Shown here: positions 7,805-15,228 of the stretch, piece by piece
How the letters are laid out: every line of letters starts with the position of its first letter
How positions within the stretch are numbered: position 1 is the first letter of the stretch
DNA from: Clostridia bacterium
Lineage (GTDB): Bacteria > Bacillota_A > Clostridia > Oscillospirales > CAG-272
Reading direction: 5' to 3'
DNA: 23,316 bases
NCBI GenBank assembly: GCA_017529175.1
Contig: JAFXNX010000112.1
Location: 1-23,316 of the forward strand
Made by a program: the position numbers and the translations under genes
Notes under the pieces: generated by a model
What the model was told of the DNA's origin: nothing
What the model saw: the letters and a program-made list of their open reading frames with translations, nothing else
The model's database searches: none

Positions 7805-7850
7805 TGTTTTAAAGTGAGCTCCTGGGGCTCGCGTTGCAGTTGACGGCAGA

Positions 7851-8306
7851 TTATTCTGTAACTGCGTCTGTCTCTGCTGCGGCTTCCGTTTCAGCAACGG
7901 CTTCTGTCTCTGCTGCGGGCGCCTCTGTCTCTGCAGCATCTGCCGTATCGACTGCCGCGCTCGTGTCAACAGTTGCGCTCGTGTCAACCGTTGCAGACGT
8001 TTCCTCGGGGATCGCGGTGTCGTCCGTGTCGTTCGGAGTCTGAACGATGTAGAACGCGAGAACGAGAATTACGAAAATTATCGCGACCGCGGAAGTGAGG
8101 ATGGAGAGCTTACGGCTGATCGTCTTGCCCTTCGTCTTGCCGAAGAACGTGTCTGCGCCGCCGGCGATCGTGCCGGAAATACCGTGCTGCTTACCCTGCT
8201 GCATAAGGACAGCAACGATAAGGAATACGGACATAACTATAACGATAATACCGAAAACAAGAATGGTTGTCGGTATCTTAGCTATCAAACCGAGTAAGTT
8301 GAACAT
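7851..8306 (-). CDS. secG: Preprotein translocase subunit SecG with extended acidic tail
   Basis: A 151-residue protein whose first half is SecG, the small accessory subunit of the SecYEG channel. Membrane segment 1 covers about residues 14-35. The conserved loop VLMQQGKQHGISGTIAGG with ADTFFGK follows, and segment 2 is about residues 68-88. Usual SecG is around 70-90 residues. Here a further tail of about 60 residues, made of Thr, Ala, Glu, Val and Asp, is built of low-complexity repeats (ETEA, TSATVD). By normal SecG topology it would lie outside the membrane. GGAGG precedes the ATG by about 10 bases. It has its own promoter and terminator. Confidence 0.92.
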   Translation of the reverse strand: MFNLLGLIAKIPTTILVFGIIVIVMSVFLIVAVLMQQGKQHGISGTIAGGADTFFGKTKGKTISRKLSILTSAVAIIFVILVLAFYIVQTPNDTDDTAIPEETSATVDTSATVDTSAAVDTADAAETEAPAAETEAVAETEAAAETDAVTE

Positions 8307-8368
8307 TGTGAATAAACCTCCGTATATAAAACCATTATAAACAAAATATACAAATACTGCGCCTTGAT

Positions 8369-8397
8369 ATTATACTATAACAAAAGGAAAAATGCAA
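8369..8397 (-). promoter_or_regulatory. Sigma-A promoter of secG
   Basis: On the minus strand TTGCAT (8392-8397) and TATAAT (8369-8374) are 17 bases apart, about 60 bases before the secG start. Confidence 0.78.
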
Positions 8398-8535
8398 GTA
8401 TTTGCTTCAATTTTATTTACTTTTTTTTGACCGTTCGACACGACAACAAAATGTAGTTTTTGCAAGAAGAAAACGAACAATATGTAGGCAAAAGATATTA
8501 TGAAATTAATGTTACAATTAATTTTTCCGCATTTA

Positions 8536-8563
8536 TTGCAAAATCTTCAAGTTGTGATATACT
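8536..8563 (+). promoter_or_regulatory. Probable promoter of the alpha/beta hydrolase gene
   Basis: TTGCAA (8536-8541) and TATACT (8558-8563) with a 16-base spacer, 34 bases before the start codon. The A/T-rich stretch 8400-8535 between the divergent promoters holds no other gene that I can support. Confidence 0.6.
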
Positions 8564-8597
8564 TATAATTAATGAAAACAGATATTCGGAGGTTCAA

Positions 8598-9359
8598 ATG
8601 GACAGATACGAGGTCGAGGACACTCTCGGCGAATTTAAATTTTGTGAATACAAGTGCGAAGACGGCGTGATACCGTACAGGATCCACCTGCCCGAAGGCG
8701 GCGGATGCGGCGCTCCGGTCCTTCTGTTCATGCACGGCGCGGGAGAGCGCGGAACGGACAACACGCTTCAGCTCAGAGCGGCGCTGGACGTTTTTGCAAA
8801 ATGCAATCCCGTCGTAAAAGAGGCGATAGTCATAGCTCCGCAGTGCCCGCTCCATCATCCGGCTGAAAGTCCGGAAGAGGAAACGTGGGTAAAATTCCCG
8901 TGGGTCATCGGCAACTACAAAGTCGCCGAAACTCCCGAAACGTGGGAGATCAAAGCGGTGCTCGCACTTCTTCTGCAAAATATCAAAGAGCTTAAGGCGG
9001 ACGCCGACCGCGTATATGTAATGGGTCTTTCCATGGGCGGCTTTGCGACGTGGGACCTCATTATGCGTCACGGCGAGCTCTTCGCGGCGGCAATGCCGAT
9101 CTGCGGCGGCTCCGATCCGTCATACGCCGAAAAGATAAAGGACATACCGATCCGCACTTTCCACGGGGAAGTCGACGATACCGTTCCGACCGCGGCGACA
9201 AGAGAGATGGCGGCGGCGCTGAAGGCTGCCGGCGCGTCGGATTTCGAATATACGGAATTCCCAGGCATCGGTCACTGGTCGTGGGATCCCGCGTGCTCTT
9301 ACCCCGGCATCGGCAACTGGATGTTCTCAAAACGTCTGTCGGACAGAATTAAAAAATAA
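8598..9359 (+). CDS. Alpha/beta-hydrolase, esterase/peptidase-like
   Basis: A 253-residue serine hydrolase of the dienelactone hydrolase / phospholipase-carboxylesterase / COG4099 'predicted peptidase' group. The oxyanion-side motif is LLFMHGAGERGTDN. The nucleophile elbow is GLSMGG with S145. The acid is D193 or D194 in GEVDDTVP, and the His is H226 in GIGHWSWD. No signal peptide is visible from the chosen start, so it is probably cytoplasmic. Start: GGAGG lies 7 bases before the ATG at 8598. The frame is open to 8460 but that part crosses the promoter and is of unlike composition. Gene order with the sugar-phosphate isomerase 27 bases downstream suggests one operon and a carbohydrate-ester substrate, but this is inference. 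Confidence 0.83.
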   Translation: MDRYEVEDTLGEFKFCEYKCEDGVIPYRIHLPEGGGCGAPVLLFMHGAGERGTDNTLQLRAALDVFAKCNPVVKEAIVIAPQCPLHHPAESPEEETWVKFPWVIGNYKVAETPETWEIKAVLALLLQNIKELKADADRVYVMGLSMGGFATWDLIMRHGELFAAAMPICGGSDPSYAEKIKDIPIRTFHGEVDDTVPTAATREMAAALKAAGASDFEYTEFPGIGHWSWDPACSYPGIGNWMFSKRLSDRIKK

Positions 9360-9386
9360 TAATATATACATAAGGAGAAAGCATCA

Positions 9387-9968
9387 ATGAAAACAGTAAA
9401 AGACAAGCAGGTGCTCGTCGCCGCCGATTTCGCGGGAGTCGCTCTTAAGAACGCGGTAGTGGCGCACCTTGAAAAGAACGGCTGGACCTGCACCGATGTG
9501 GGCGTCAAGACGACGGACGAGGAGCATCCCGAAATGTTCCACCGCATCGGCTTCAGAGTCGGATCGATGATCGCCGAGGGCGAATTCGAGCGCGCGCTTA
9601 TCTTCTGCGGCACCGGCATGGGTATCCATATCGCCGCGAGCAAATGCCCGCACGTTTACGCCGCTGTCTGCGAAACGCCGCACTCCGCGCTGCGCGCGAT
9701 AACCGGCAATAACTGCAACGTCCTCGCGATGGGCGGACACTGGATCGGACACAATCTCGGTATCGAGATGGCTGAGGCGTTCCTCTATCACAATATGGGC
9801 GACGGCTATGAGTGGTGGCCCAACTTCTACGAGTTCCACAAGCTCGCTTACGACGAACTCGAGGCATTCGACTACGAGGAATACAAGGCGAACGGTTTCC
9901 AGGTCAAAAAGCTCGGCGAAGTCGACCTTCCCGACTGCCCGAAACCGGAAGATCTTAAGAGAAGATAA
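9387..9968 (+). CDS. RpiB/LacA/LacB-family sugar-phosphate isomerase, long form
   Basis: A 193-residue aldose-ketose isomerase of the ribose-5-phosphate isomerase B class. Visible motifs are VAADFAGVALK at the phosphate-binding start, the active-site Cys C74 in FCGTGMGIHIAASK, and RAITGNNCNVLAMGG. Classical RpiB is about 145-150 residues. This protein carries an additional C-terminal stretch of about 45 residues rich in aromatic and acidic residues (YEWWPNFYEFHKLAYDELEAFDYEEY), so I do not call it rpiB. It may act on a pentose, tetrose or branched-sugar phosphate. AAGGAG lies 9 bases before the ATG. It is the second gene after the hydrolase, followed by a run of hairpins and a convergent helicase gene. 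Confidence 0.85.
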   Translation: MKTVKDKQVLVAADFAGVALKNAVVAHLEKNGWTCTDVGVKTTDEEHPEMFHRIGFRVGSMIAEGEFERALIFCGTGMGIHIAASKCPHVYAAVCETPHSALRAITGNNCNVLAMGGHWIGHNLGIEMAEAFLYHNMGDGYEWWPNFYEFHKLAYDELEAFDYEEYKANGFQVKKLGEVDLPDCPKPEDLKRR

Positions 9969-9975
9969 GACGCGA

Positions 9976-10005
9976 GGGGGAGCTTTTCAAGAGAAAAGCT
10001 CCCCC
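9976..10005 (+). terminator. Strong hairpin behind the isomerase gene
   Basis: A perfect 12-bp stem (GGGGGAGCTTTT / AAAAGCTCCCCC) with a six-base loop, 8 bases after the stop codon. The T-run is short (TTCG), so it is a probable but not certain terminator. Confidence 0.6.
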
Positions 10006-10033
10006 TTCGAACCCCCGCAAAAGCTTTTGTCAG

Positions 10034-10055
10034 ATCCGCAAACAAGTTTGCGGAT
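10034..10055. repeat. Perfect inverted repeat in the intergenic region
   Basis: Stem ATCCGCAAAC / GTTTGCGGAT with a two-base loop, between the two convergent genes. It is one of four hairpins packed into 190 bases. Confidence 0.6.
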
Positions 10056-10078
10056 ACGAAAACCCATATAAAAAGCTC

Positions 10079-10103
10079 AACGCCCGAACTCGTTTCGGGC
10101 GTT
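10079..10103 (-). terminator. Intrinsic terminator of the helicase operon
   Basis: Ten-bp perfect stem (AACGCCCGAA on one arm) with a five-base loop. On the minus strand it is followed by GAGCTTTTTATA, so it terminates the helicase transcript. Confidence 0.82.
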
Positions 10104-10111
10104 CTGTTATG

Positions 10112-10162
10112 GGTTTCCAAAGGGATTTTTCCCTTTGGCAGAGCGCGAGACGGAGTCTCGCG
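10112..10162 (-). repeat. REP-like two-hairpin intergenic module, copy 2
   Basis: Read on the minus strand, directly after the helicase stop: hairpin CGCGAGA / TCTCGCG with loop CTCCG, then GCCAAAGGGA...TCCCTTTGG (10117-10138), then GGAAACCC. Order, spacing and the CCAAAGGGA hairpin match copy 1 at 6881. Both copies lie between a stop codon and an intrinsic terminator. Confidence 0.75.
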
Positions 10163-10164
10163 AA

Positions 10165-12399
10165 TCATTTCATTCCCAAAACTCTCTTTTTCATTTCTTC
10201 CACGTCGAGGACGCCGCAGGCGAAGCCGCGGCGGATCAGTTCGTCCGGGACGAACTCGTCGTATTTCTCGAAGAGAGGGACTTCTTTTTCATAGACGAGG
10301 TCGAGCGGGTCGAACGGGATCGACGCTTCTTCCGCGAGGATGGAGAAGAATTCTTCCTTTGACGCCTTCATTCTGAATTGAATAAAGAACGGACGGAATG
10401 ACTCGACGCCCTTCAAGCCGAGGCGCGCGGCGCACTTAATTTTCAGGAAGCGCTCGAGCGCGAGAAACGCGTAAGTTCCGAGCCACGGGAAAAGGCACCA
10501 CATATCGCCGCCGAGAAAGATAATATTCTCGGACGTGACAGTCGCGCGGCGCGCAACATCCCTCGCCTTTGCGAGACGGCAGACGGCGTTTTTCATAAAG
10601 TAGGGATATACGGTATCCTCTTCGAGAACGCGGCGCATCCGCTCGAGCACCTTCGTGTTGATGTCCCCGGGGCACTCGCCGAAGTAAGCAGGAACTTTCC
10701 CTTTCACGGGAGAGACGAAAACGACCTTTCGCTTTCGGTCTATCTCCTCGACGGTCCACACTCTTCCCGCCAGCGCGAGTTTTTCGCCCGCGGGCGGCGG
10801 CATGACGACGGTGCCGATCTCCTCGGAATCGCACTTGACCGTAAATTCCTCGTCTTCTTTGAACACGGCGTAAAATTTGAACGAGTTGACGACGCGTTCT
10901 CCGGCGAGACCGACGATAAGAGTTCCCTCTTCCGTTTTTTGAATGTGATCGGTCTCGATCAGATGACGAAGCAGCGCCTTGAAGTCGTCCTGCGTTATGT
11001 TTTCAAAAGGTCCGAGCGGAAGTATCCTTGACGCAAGCTCGGAAGGCGAGAGCTCTCCGGACGAGGCGAGCGTGCTCATCGTCTGGTGATAGAGCAGACT
11101 GAACGGCAGTTTTCCGAGGCGCGGCGGCTCCACCCAGCGCTCCTCTATGTAAAGTTGTATGAGCGCCGCCGCCTGGATCAGCTTCCACGGTATCGCCGAC
11201 GGCGTCATCGTCCTCATCGGCGGCTCGTCCTCTCTTATGACGAACCACATCTCCGGCGGCGCGCCGCGTCTGCCCGTTCTGCCGAGACGCTGAAGGAACG
11301 AGGAGACCGTGTACGGCGCGTCTATCTGAAAGGCGCGCTCGAGGCGCCCGATGTCGATGCCCAGTTCAAGGGTAGCAGTAGTCACCGTGGTAAGGCGCGT
11401 ATCGTCGTCTTTCATCGCGTCCTCCGCGCTCTCCCTGTATGACGCGGAGAGGTTGCCGTGATGGATCATGAAGCGGTCCCGCTCGAGCGCGGCGTCGCAG
11501 TATGAGCGAAGAGTCGACGTCACCGCCTCGCACTCCTCTCTCGAATTGACGAAAACGAGACACTTCTTTCCTCTCGTGTGCTCGTAGATATATCCGATGC
11601 CCGGGTCGGCGCCGCGCGGCGCCTCGTCTGTCGCGTCTTCGCAGATCGCCGCCGTATCCGAGACGGCTGCCTCCGGCAAGTCCTCGGACGCCTGAGGCCC
11701 CGAAACGTAAAAATGCTCGACTGACAGTCTCCATTTAGTTCCCGCCGCGTCAATTTTCGGCGCGAGGGTGCTTCTCTTTGACCCGCGCGACAAAAACGCG
11801 ACGGCGCCTTCTGGGTCGCCGATCGTCGCGGAAAGACCGATCCTTCGCGGATCGACTCCCGCAAGGCGCGAGAGGCGCTGTATCAGGCACATCGTCTGAC
11901 CGCCGCGGTCGGCGCGCATCAGCGCGTGGATCTCGTCGATCACTATATAGCGAAGGTCGCAAAACAGCTTCGGTATATAGGAGTGCTTGCGAAGAAGGAG
12001 CGCTTCGAGCGACTCGGGCGTTATTTGTAAAATGCCCGACGGATTTTTGAGAAGCTTCGACTTGTGAGAGGCGCCGACGTCTCCGTGCCAGTGCCACACC
12101 GGAACGCACGTCTCTTCGCAAAGCTCGGTAAGGCGGGAAAACTGGTCGTTGATGAGCGCCTTGAGGGGACCGATATAGAGCGCGCCGACAGACGCGGGAG
12201 GGTCTTCTATAAGATCCGTTATTATAGGAAAAAACGCGGCTTCCGTCTTTCCCGACGCCGTCGACGCCGAGAGCAGGACGTTTGAGTCGGTAAGGAAAAG
12301 CGCTTCTCCCGCCGCTACCTGTATCGCGCGAAGAGACTCCCAGCCGTTGCGGTAAATGAAATTCTGCACCTGCGGCGCGTATCTTTCAAAAATACTCAT
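10165..12399 (-). CDS. Lhr-like DEAD/DEAH superfamily 2 helicase
   Basis: A 744-residue SF2 helicase. RecA1: Q27 in a Q-motif-like RAIQVAAGEAL, Walker A ASTASGKT (45-52), GPLKALINDQ (motif Ia), ITPESLEALL (Ib), DEIH (155-158, motif II), SAT (190-192, motif III). RecA2: CLVFVNSREECE (IV), TTATLELGIDIG (V), and QRLGRTGRRG (VI). About 340 further residues follow, in the manner of Lhr and BrxHI helicases, and are likely to be a winged-helix and DNA-loading region. Expected role: ATP-driven translocation on DNA or RNA hybrids. It starts 10 bases after the ATPase stop with AGGTGA as ribosome binding site, so it is the third gene of the TerB-ATPase-helicase operon. Which nucleic acid it works on is unknown. 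Confidence 0.88.
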   Translation of the reverse strand: MSIFERYAPQVQNFIYRNGWESLRAIQVAAGEALFLTDSNVLLSASTASGKTEAAFFPIITDLIEDPPASVGALYIGPLKALINDQFSRLTELCEETCVPVWHWHGDVGASHKSKLLKNPSGILQITPESLEALLLRKHSYIPKLFCDLRYIVIDEIHALMRADRGGQTMCLIQRLSRLAGVDPRRIGLSATIGDPEGAVAFLSRGSKRSTLAPKIDAAGTKWRLSVEHFYVSGPQASEDLPEAAVSDTAAICEDATDEAPRGADPGIGYIYEHTRGKKCLVFVNSREECEAVTSTLRSYCDAALERDRFMIHHGNLSASYRESAEDAMKDDDTRLTTVTTATLELGIDIGRLERAFQIDAPYTVSSFLQRLGRTGRRGAPPEMWFVIREDEPPMRTMTPSAIPWKLIQAAALIQLYIEERWVEPPRLGKLPFSLLYHQTMSTLASSGELSPSELASRILPLGPFENITQDDFKALLRHLIETDHIQKTEEGTLIVGLAGERVVNSFKFYAVFKEDEEFTVKCDSEEIGTVVMPPPAGEKLALAGRVWTVEEIDRKRKVVFVSPVKGKVPAYFGECPGDINTKVLERMRRVLEEDTVYPYFMKNAVCRLAKARDVARRATVTSENIIFLGGDMWCLFPWLGTYAFLALERFLKIKCAARLGLKGVESFRPFFIQFRMKASKEEFFSILAEEASIPFDPLDLVYEKEVPLFEKYDEFVPDELIRRGFACGVLDVEEMKKRVLGMK

Positions 12400-12409
12400 G
12401 TCGCGTCAC

Positions 12410-13705
12410 CTATATTTCAAATTCGGCAAAAGATGCGCCGTCACCGGACGCGGCGGCGGAAAACCTTTCCGGTTTTATCAAGTCGGAAATGCAGACGGAG
12501 GGATCCTGATAAAGTATGTTAAGTATTTCTATCCAGTCTCTTATTATCTCGCGCGGCGTGATGAGAGTCTCGGCGCCGATGCGCGAGAACTCCGCCTTGA
12601 TAAAGTTCGCCGCGTCTTCGGTGTTGACATCCGGCGCCCGGTCGTAAAGCGCGGAATGTATTTCCGTCAGCTTTTCGGTCAGTACGAGAAGCTCCTCGTT
12701 CGTAAGGGGGGAAAGGCGTATCACGGGAGAGAGCATATCGCGCCGCTCACCGCTGAATTTCCCCGCGGCAAGGCGGGATCTGAGCGCTTCGTAGCTGTAA
12801 ATGCCGCGCCTTGTGTCCTCAAGGCACTCGGGAGTCGAACACATTATTATCCCGAGATGCGACGCTTTGCCCTGGAGTGTGTCGTTGTACATCGTCAGAA
12901 TCTTTTCGTAGTTGTACTGCCGCGTGACGGCGTTCGGGATCTTGTAGATATTAACAAGCTCGTCGATAAGTACGATGAATCCGGAATATCCCGCCATCAC
13001 GAAAAAGCGCGAGAATACCTTGACGTATTCGTACCAGTCGTCGTCTGTGATGATCACGTTCACGCCGAGCGCGCCCTTTGCCTCGCTCTTCGTTTCGTAC
13101 TCTCCGCGAAACCAGCGCAGAACTTTCGACTTTGTCTCTTCGTCGTCGCAAAGATATGCTCTGTAATATGCGACGAGCAGTTTTGCAAAGTCAAAGCCGC
13201 GCGTGAGCTCCGAGACGGACGAGGCGACCTCGAATATCTTTTTTTCGACCGACGGGGAAAAAGCCGCGTCTTCCGTATCGACGCCGGAGGCGGCGACTGC
13301 GGACATCACGGACGATATCCACCTGTCAAGGATAAGGGAGAGCGCGCCGCCGTCGGGGCGCGTTTTGACGGAGAGGTTTTTGATAAGCTCTTTATAGGTC
13401 GCAAGTCCCTGTCCCTTCGTTCCGTGAAGACGGCGCTCGGGGGAAAGATCGGCGTCCGCAACGACGAAGCTTTTGTCCATGACGTAGTTTCTCGTCGTCT
13501 GGAGAAGAAAGCTCTTTCCGCTTCCGTACTTGCCGACGATAAATCTGAACGACGCGCCGCCGTCAGCGACGATATCGACGTCGTGAAGCAGAGCCGATAT
13601 TTCCTTTTCTCTTCCGACCGCAACGTACGCAAGCCCCGTCCTCGGGACGACGCCGCCTCCGAGAGAATTTATGAGAGTCGAGGCGACTCTTTTCGGTATC
13701 ATCAT
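12410..13705 (-). CDS. BrxD-like ATP-binding protein (DUF2791 / BrxC-BrxD family)
   Basis: A 431-residue P-loop ATPase. Walker A is VGKYGSGKSF (G58 to S65), Walker B is GFIVLIDEL with D248-E249, and MCSTPECLED near 288-297 looks like a sensor-1 segment. RGIYSYEALRSRL at about 300-312 is a further conserved element of the family. The overall pattern is that of the DUF2791 'BREX system ATP-binding' family, whose BrxD members pair with the helicase BrxHI. The start ATG overlaps the terB-like gene stop (ATGA), implying translational coupling. Role by family: an ATPase that regulates or loads the helicase partner on DNA. No BREX methylase or phosphatase gene is adjacent, so it is not a standard BREX locus in this window. 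Confidence 0.83.
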   Translation of the reverse strand: MMIPKRVASTLINSLGGGVVPRTGLAYVAVGREKEISALLHDVDIVADGGASFRFIVGKYGSGKSFLLQTTRNYVMDKSFVVADADLSPERRLHGTKGQGLATYKELIKNLSVKTRPDGGALSLILDRWISSVMSAVAASGVDTEDAAFSPSVEKKIFEVASSVSELTRGFDFAKLLVAYYRAYLCDDEETKSKVLRWFRGEYETKSEAKGALGVNVIITDDDWYEYVKVFSRFFVMAGYSGFIVLIDELVNIYKIPNAVTRQYNYEKILTMYNDTLQGKASHLGIIMCSTPECLEDTRRGIYSYEALRSRLAAGKFSGERRDMLSPVIRLSPLTNEELLVLTEKLTEIHSALYDRAPDVNTEDAANFIKAEFSRIGAETLITPREIIRDWIEILNILYQDPSVCISDLIKPERFSAAASGDGASFAEFEI

Positions 13706-15198
13706 ATATTTGCATATCCTTTCAGATCTTCTATGTAATCGGCGACGGGCACGGGTTTGTCGCCGTCAAACTCAATCGCGGTGTCGAAGAGCGCCTCATA
13801 GAGCTTTTCGTTAATCGCTTCGACTGCCACCGAGAGCATGATCCCGCGAGACTTCGCGTATCTTGCCGCGTCGCCCTCCGCAAGGATGAGCTTCAGTATT
13901 TCGCGCTCTTCCCCGTCAAGGAGCGAGTCGCTCTCTGTTTCATCCTTCGCCGCGTCGTTTTCGCGCGGCGCGCCCTCCTTCGGCGCGGCATATAAGGTCT
14001 GCGCCGCTTCCTCGTCGGGTGTCAGACGTTCTCTTGTCACGTCGGCGAGCGCTCTTATGTTGTCAAGTTTCGTAAAGTCGAATTCGATCCGCCGCGCCTC
14101 GGCAAGACGAAGCTCTTCAAAGTACGCGAGGACTTCCGTCTTGACGATCTTCGAAAGAACTTCCGTCGGGGACGCGTTCTTCGTCTCTTCCATGCCGAAG
14201 TACGGCCTTAAAAGACAGTCGGTCGCGCGGACGAGTGCGCCGAGTTTTGAACTCTTTTTCGCAACTTCGGGGATCCCGCTTACGCGCCAGTTTTCACCGT
14301 CAAAGCTGTAAGTGAGTCCGGGCGACGGCGAAAACTCTCTCGCCTCACCCCGCCGCGTGTCGAAAAAGATCGCCGACGGGAACATTATGCAATATCTCGA
14401 GTCGCGTCTTCCGAAAAGCCGCTCGGCAAGGGTGAGGCGCCGGTGAGAGGCGCAGTATTCCGAGAACGCGCTGAATACAGACGGTATCAGCGCTCCGACC
14501 TCATTCGGAAATCGTTTATACAGTTTTGAATTTCTCGGGTCAAACGATGAAAGAGCGCAGACGGCGTCGAAGATCTCCTCTTTCGTGTGATCCTTCGGCT
14601 CCGAGAGAACGAAAAGCGCGTCAGATCCTCTCTCGTCCTCGTCCGCGATGCCGTAGTATATTTTCAAGTCGCGAGTCCATCTTTTCGTATAGTGAACGAT
14701 CGAGGGGTCGATCTTTGAATATTCGGCAGAAAACTCTGCGAGCTTATTTATCGCGTCATGAGGTGACAGGCATCCGATAAGGTTTATCAGTTCGTAAATG
14801 TATACGTAAACGAATGACAGCGACGTTTCGACGATATTTCCGCGTCGCACGTTTGCACGCCATGTAAAGTACACGCGCAGTTGTCTGTCGTTCATCGAGC
14901 GGTATGTCGGGTAGTATCTCATAAACGACGCGTCGCCGTCGTACGCGTCCTCGTAGTCCTCCATGAATTTTCCTTGAAGGCAGAAGAGCTTTGCCTCATC
15001 GTAAACGTTTTCCCGGGACGCGATACGCCGCATTTCCCGATATTTTTCGGGAAGAGCGTCTTCGGCTTCTCTCGCGGTGCGGATTATCGGCTCGTCACGA
15101 TACGTCGCCGACCCGCTTGCCGCTCCCGAATAAGACGGTATCTCGATCTCTCGAAGCGATGCGATTATTTTCTCTATCCTGTTTGCGCCGAACGTCAT
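13702..15198 (-). CDS. TerB-N / TerB-C domain protein
   Basis: A 498-residue protein that leads the operon. Residues about 60-165 match the TerB-N type: YYPTYRSMNDRQLRVYFTWR followed by RRGNIVETSLSFVYVYIYEL and NLIG. The last 110 residues match TerB-C: DGEEREILKLIL, the LSVAVEAINEKLYEALFDT block, and a final DGDKPVPVADYIEDLKGY. The middle has no motif that I recognise. TerB-related domains come from the tellurite-resistance (Ter) stress systems and are thought to act as scaffold or sensor parts; this one travels with a BrxD-like ATPase and a helicase. AAAGGAG stands 6 bases before the ATG. No membrane segment or catalytic motif is evident. Confidence 0.82.
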   Translation of the reverse strand: MTFGANRIEKIIASLREIEIPSYSGAASGSATYRDEPIIRTAREAEDALPEKYREMRRIASRENVYDEAKLFCLQGKFMEDYEDAYDGDASFMRYYPTYRSMNDRQLRVYFTWRANVRRGNIVETSLSFVYVYIYELINLIGCLSPHDAINKLAEFSAEYSKIDPSIVHYTKRWTRDLKIYYGIADEDERGSDALFVLSEPKDHTKEEIFDAVCALSSFDPRNSKLYKRFPNEVGALIPSVFSAFSEYCASHRRLTLAERLFGRRDSRYCIMFPSAIFFDTRRGEAREFSPSPGLTYSFDGENWRVSGIPEVAKKSSKLGALVRATDCLLRPYFGMEETKNASPTEVLSKIVKTEVLAYFEELRLAEARRIEFDFTKLDNIRALADVTRERLTPDEEAAQTLYAAPKEGAPRENDAAKDETESDSLLDGEEREILKLILAEGDAARYAKSRGIMLSVAVEAINEKLYEALFDTAIEFDGDKPVPVADYIEDLKGYANI

Positions 15199-15228
15199 TC
15201 GCGTCTCCTTTCACAAAAGCTATCATAA

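Noticed and set aside
8460..8597. Longer N-terminus of the alpha/beta hydrolase
   Set aside because: It crosses a promoter, is A/T-rich, and has no ribosome binding site, whereas GGAGG stands before the ATG at 8598.
10165..15198. A complete BREX or Pgl system
   Set aside because: Only BrxD-like and helicase-like parts are present. There is no methylase, PglZ phosphatase or BrxC/PglY-sized ATPase; the genes on both sides belong to other functions.
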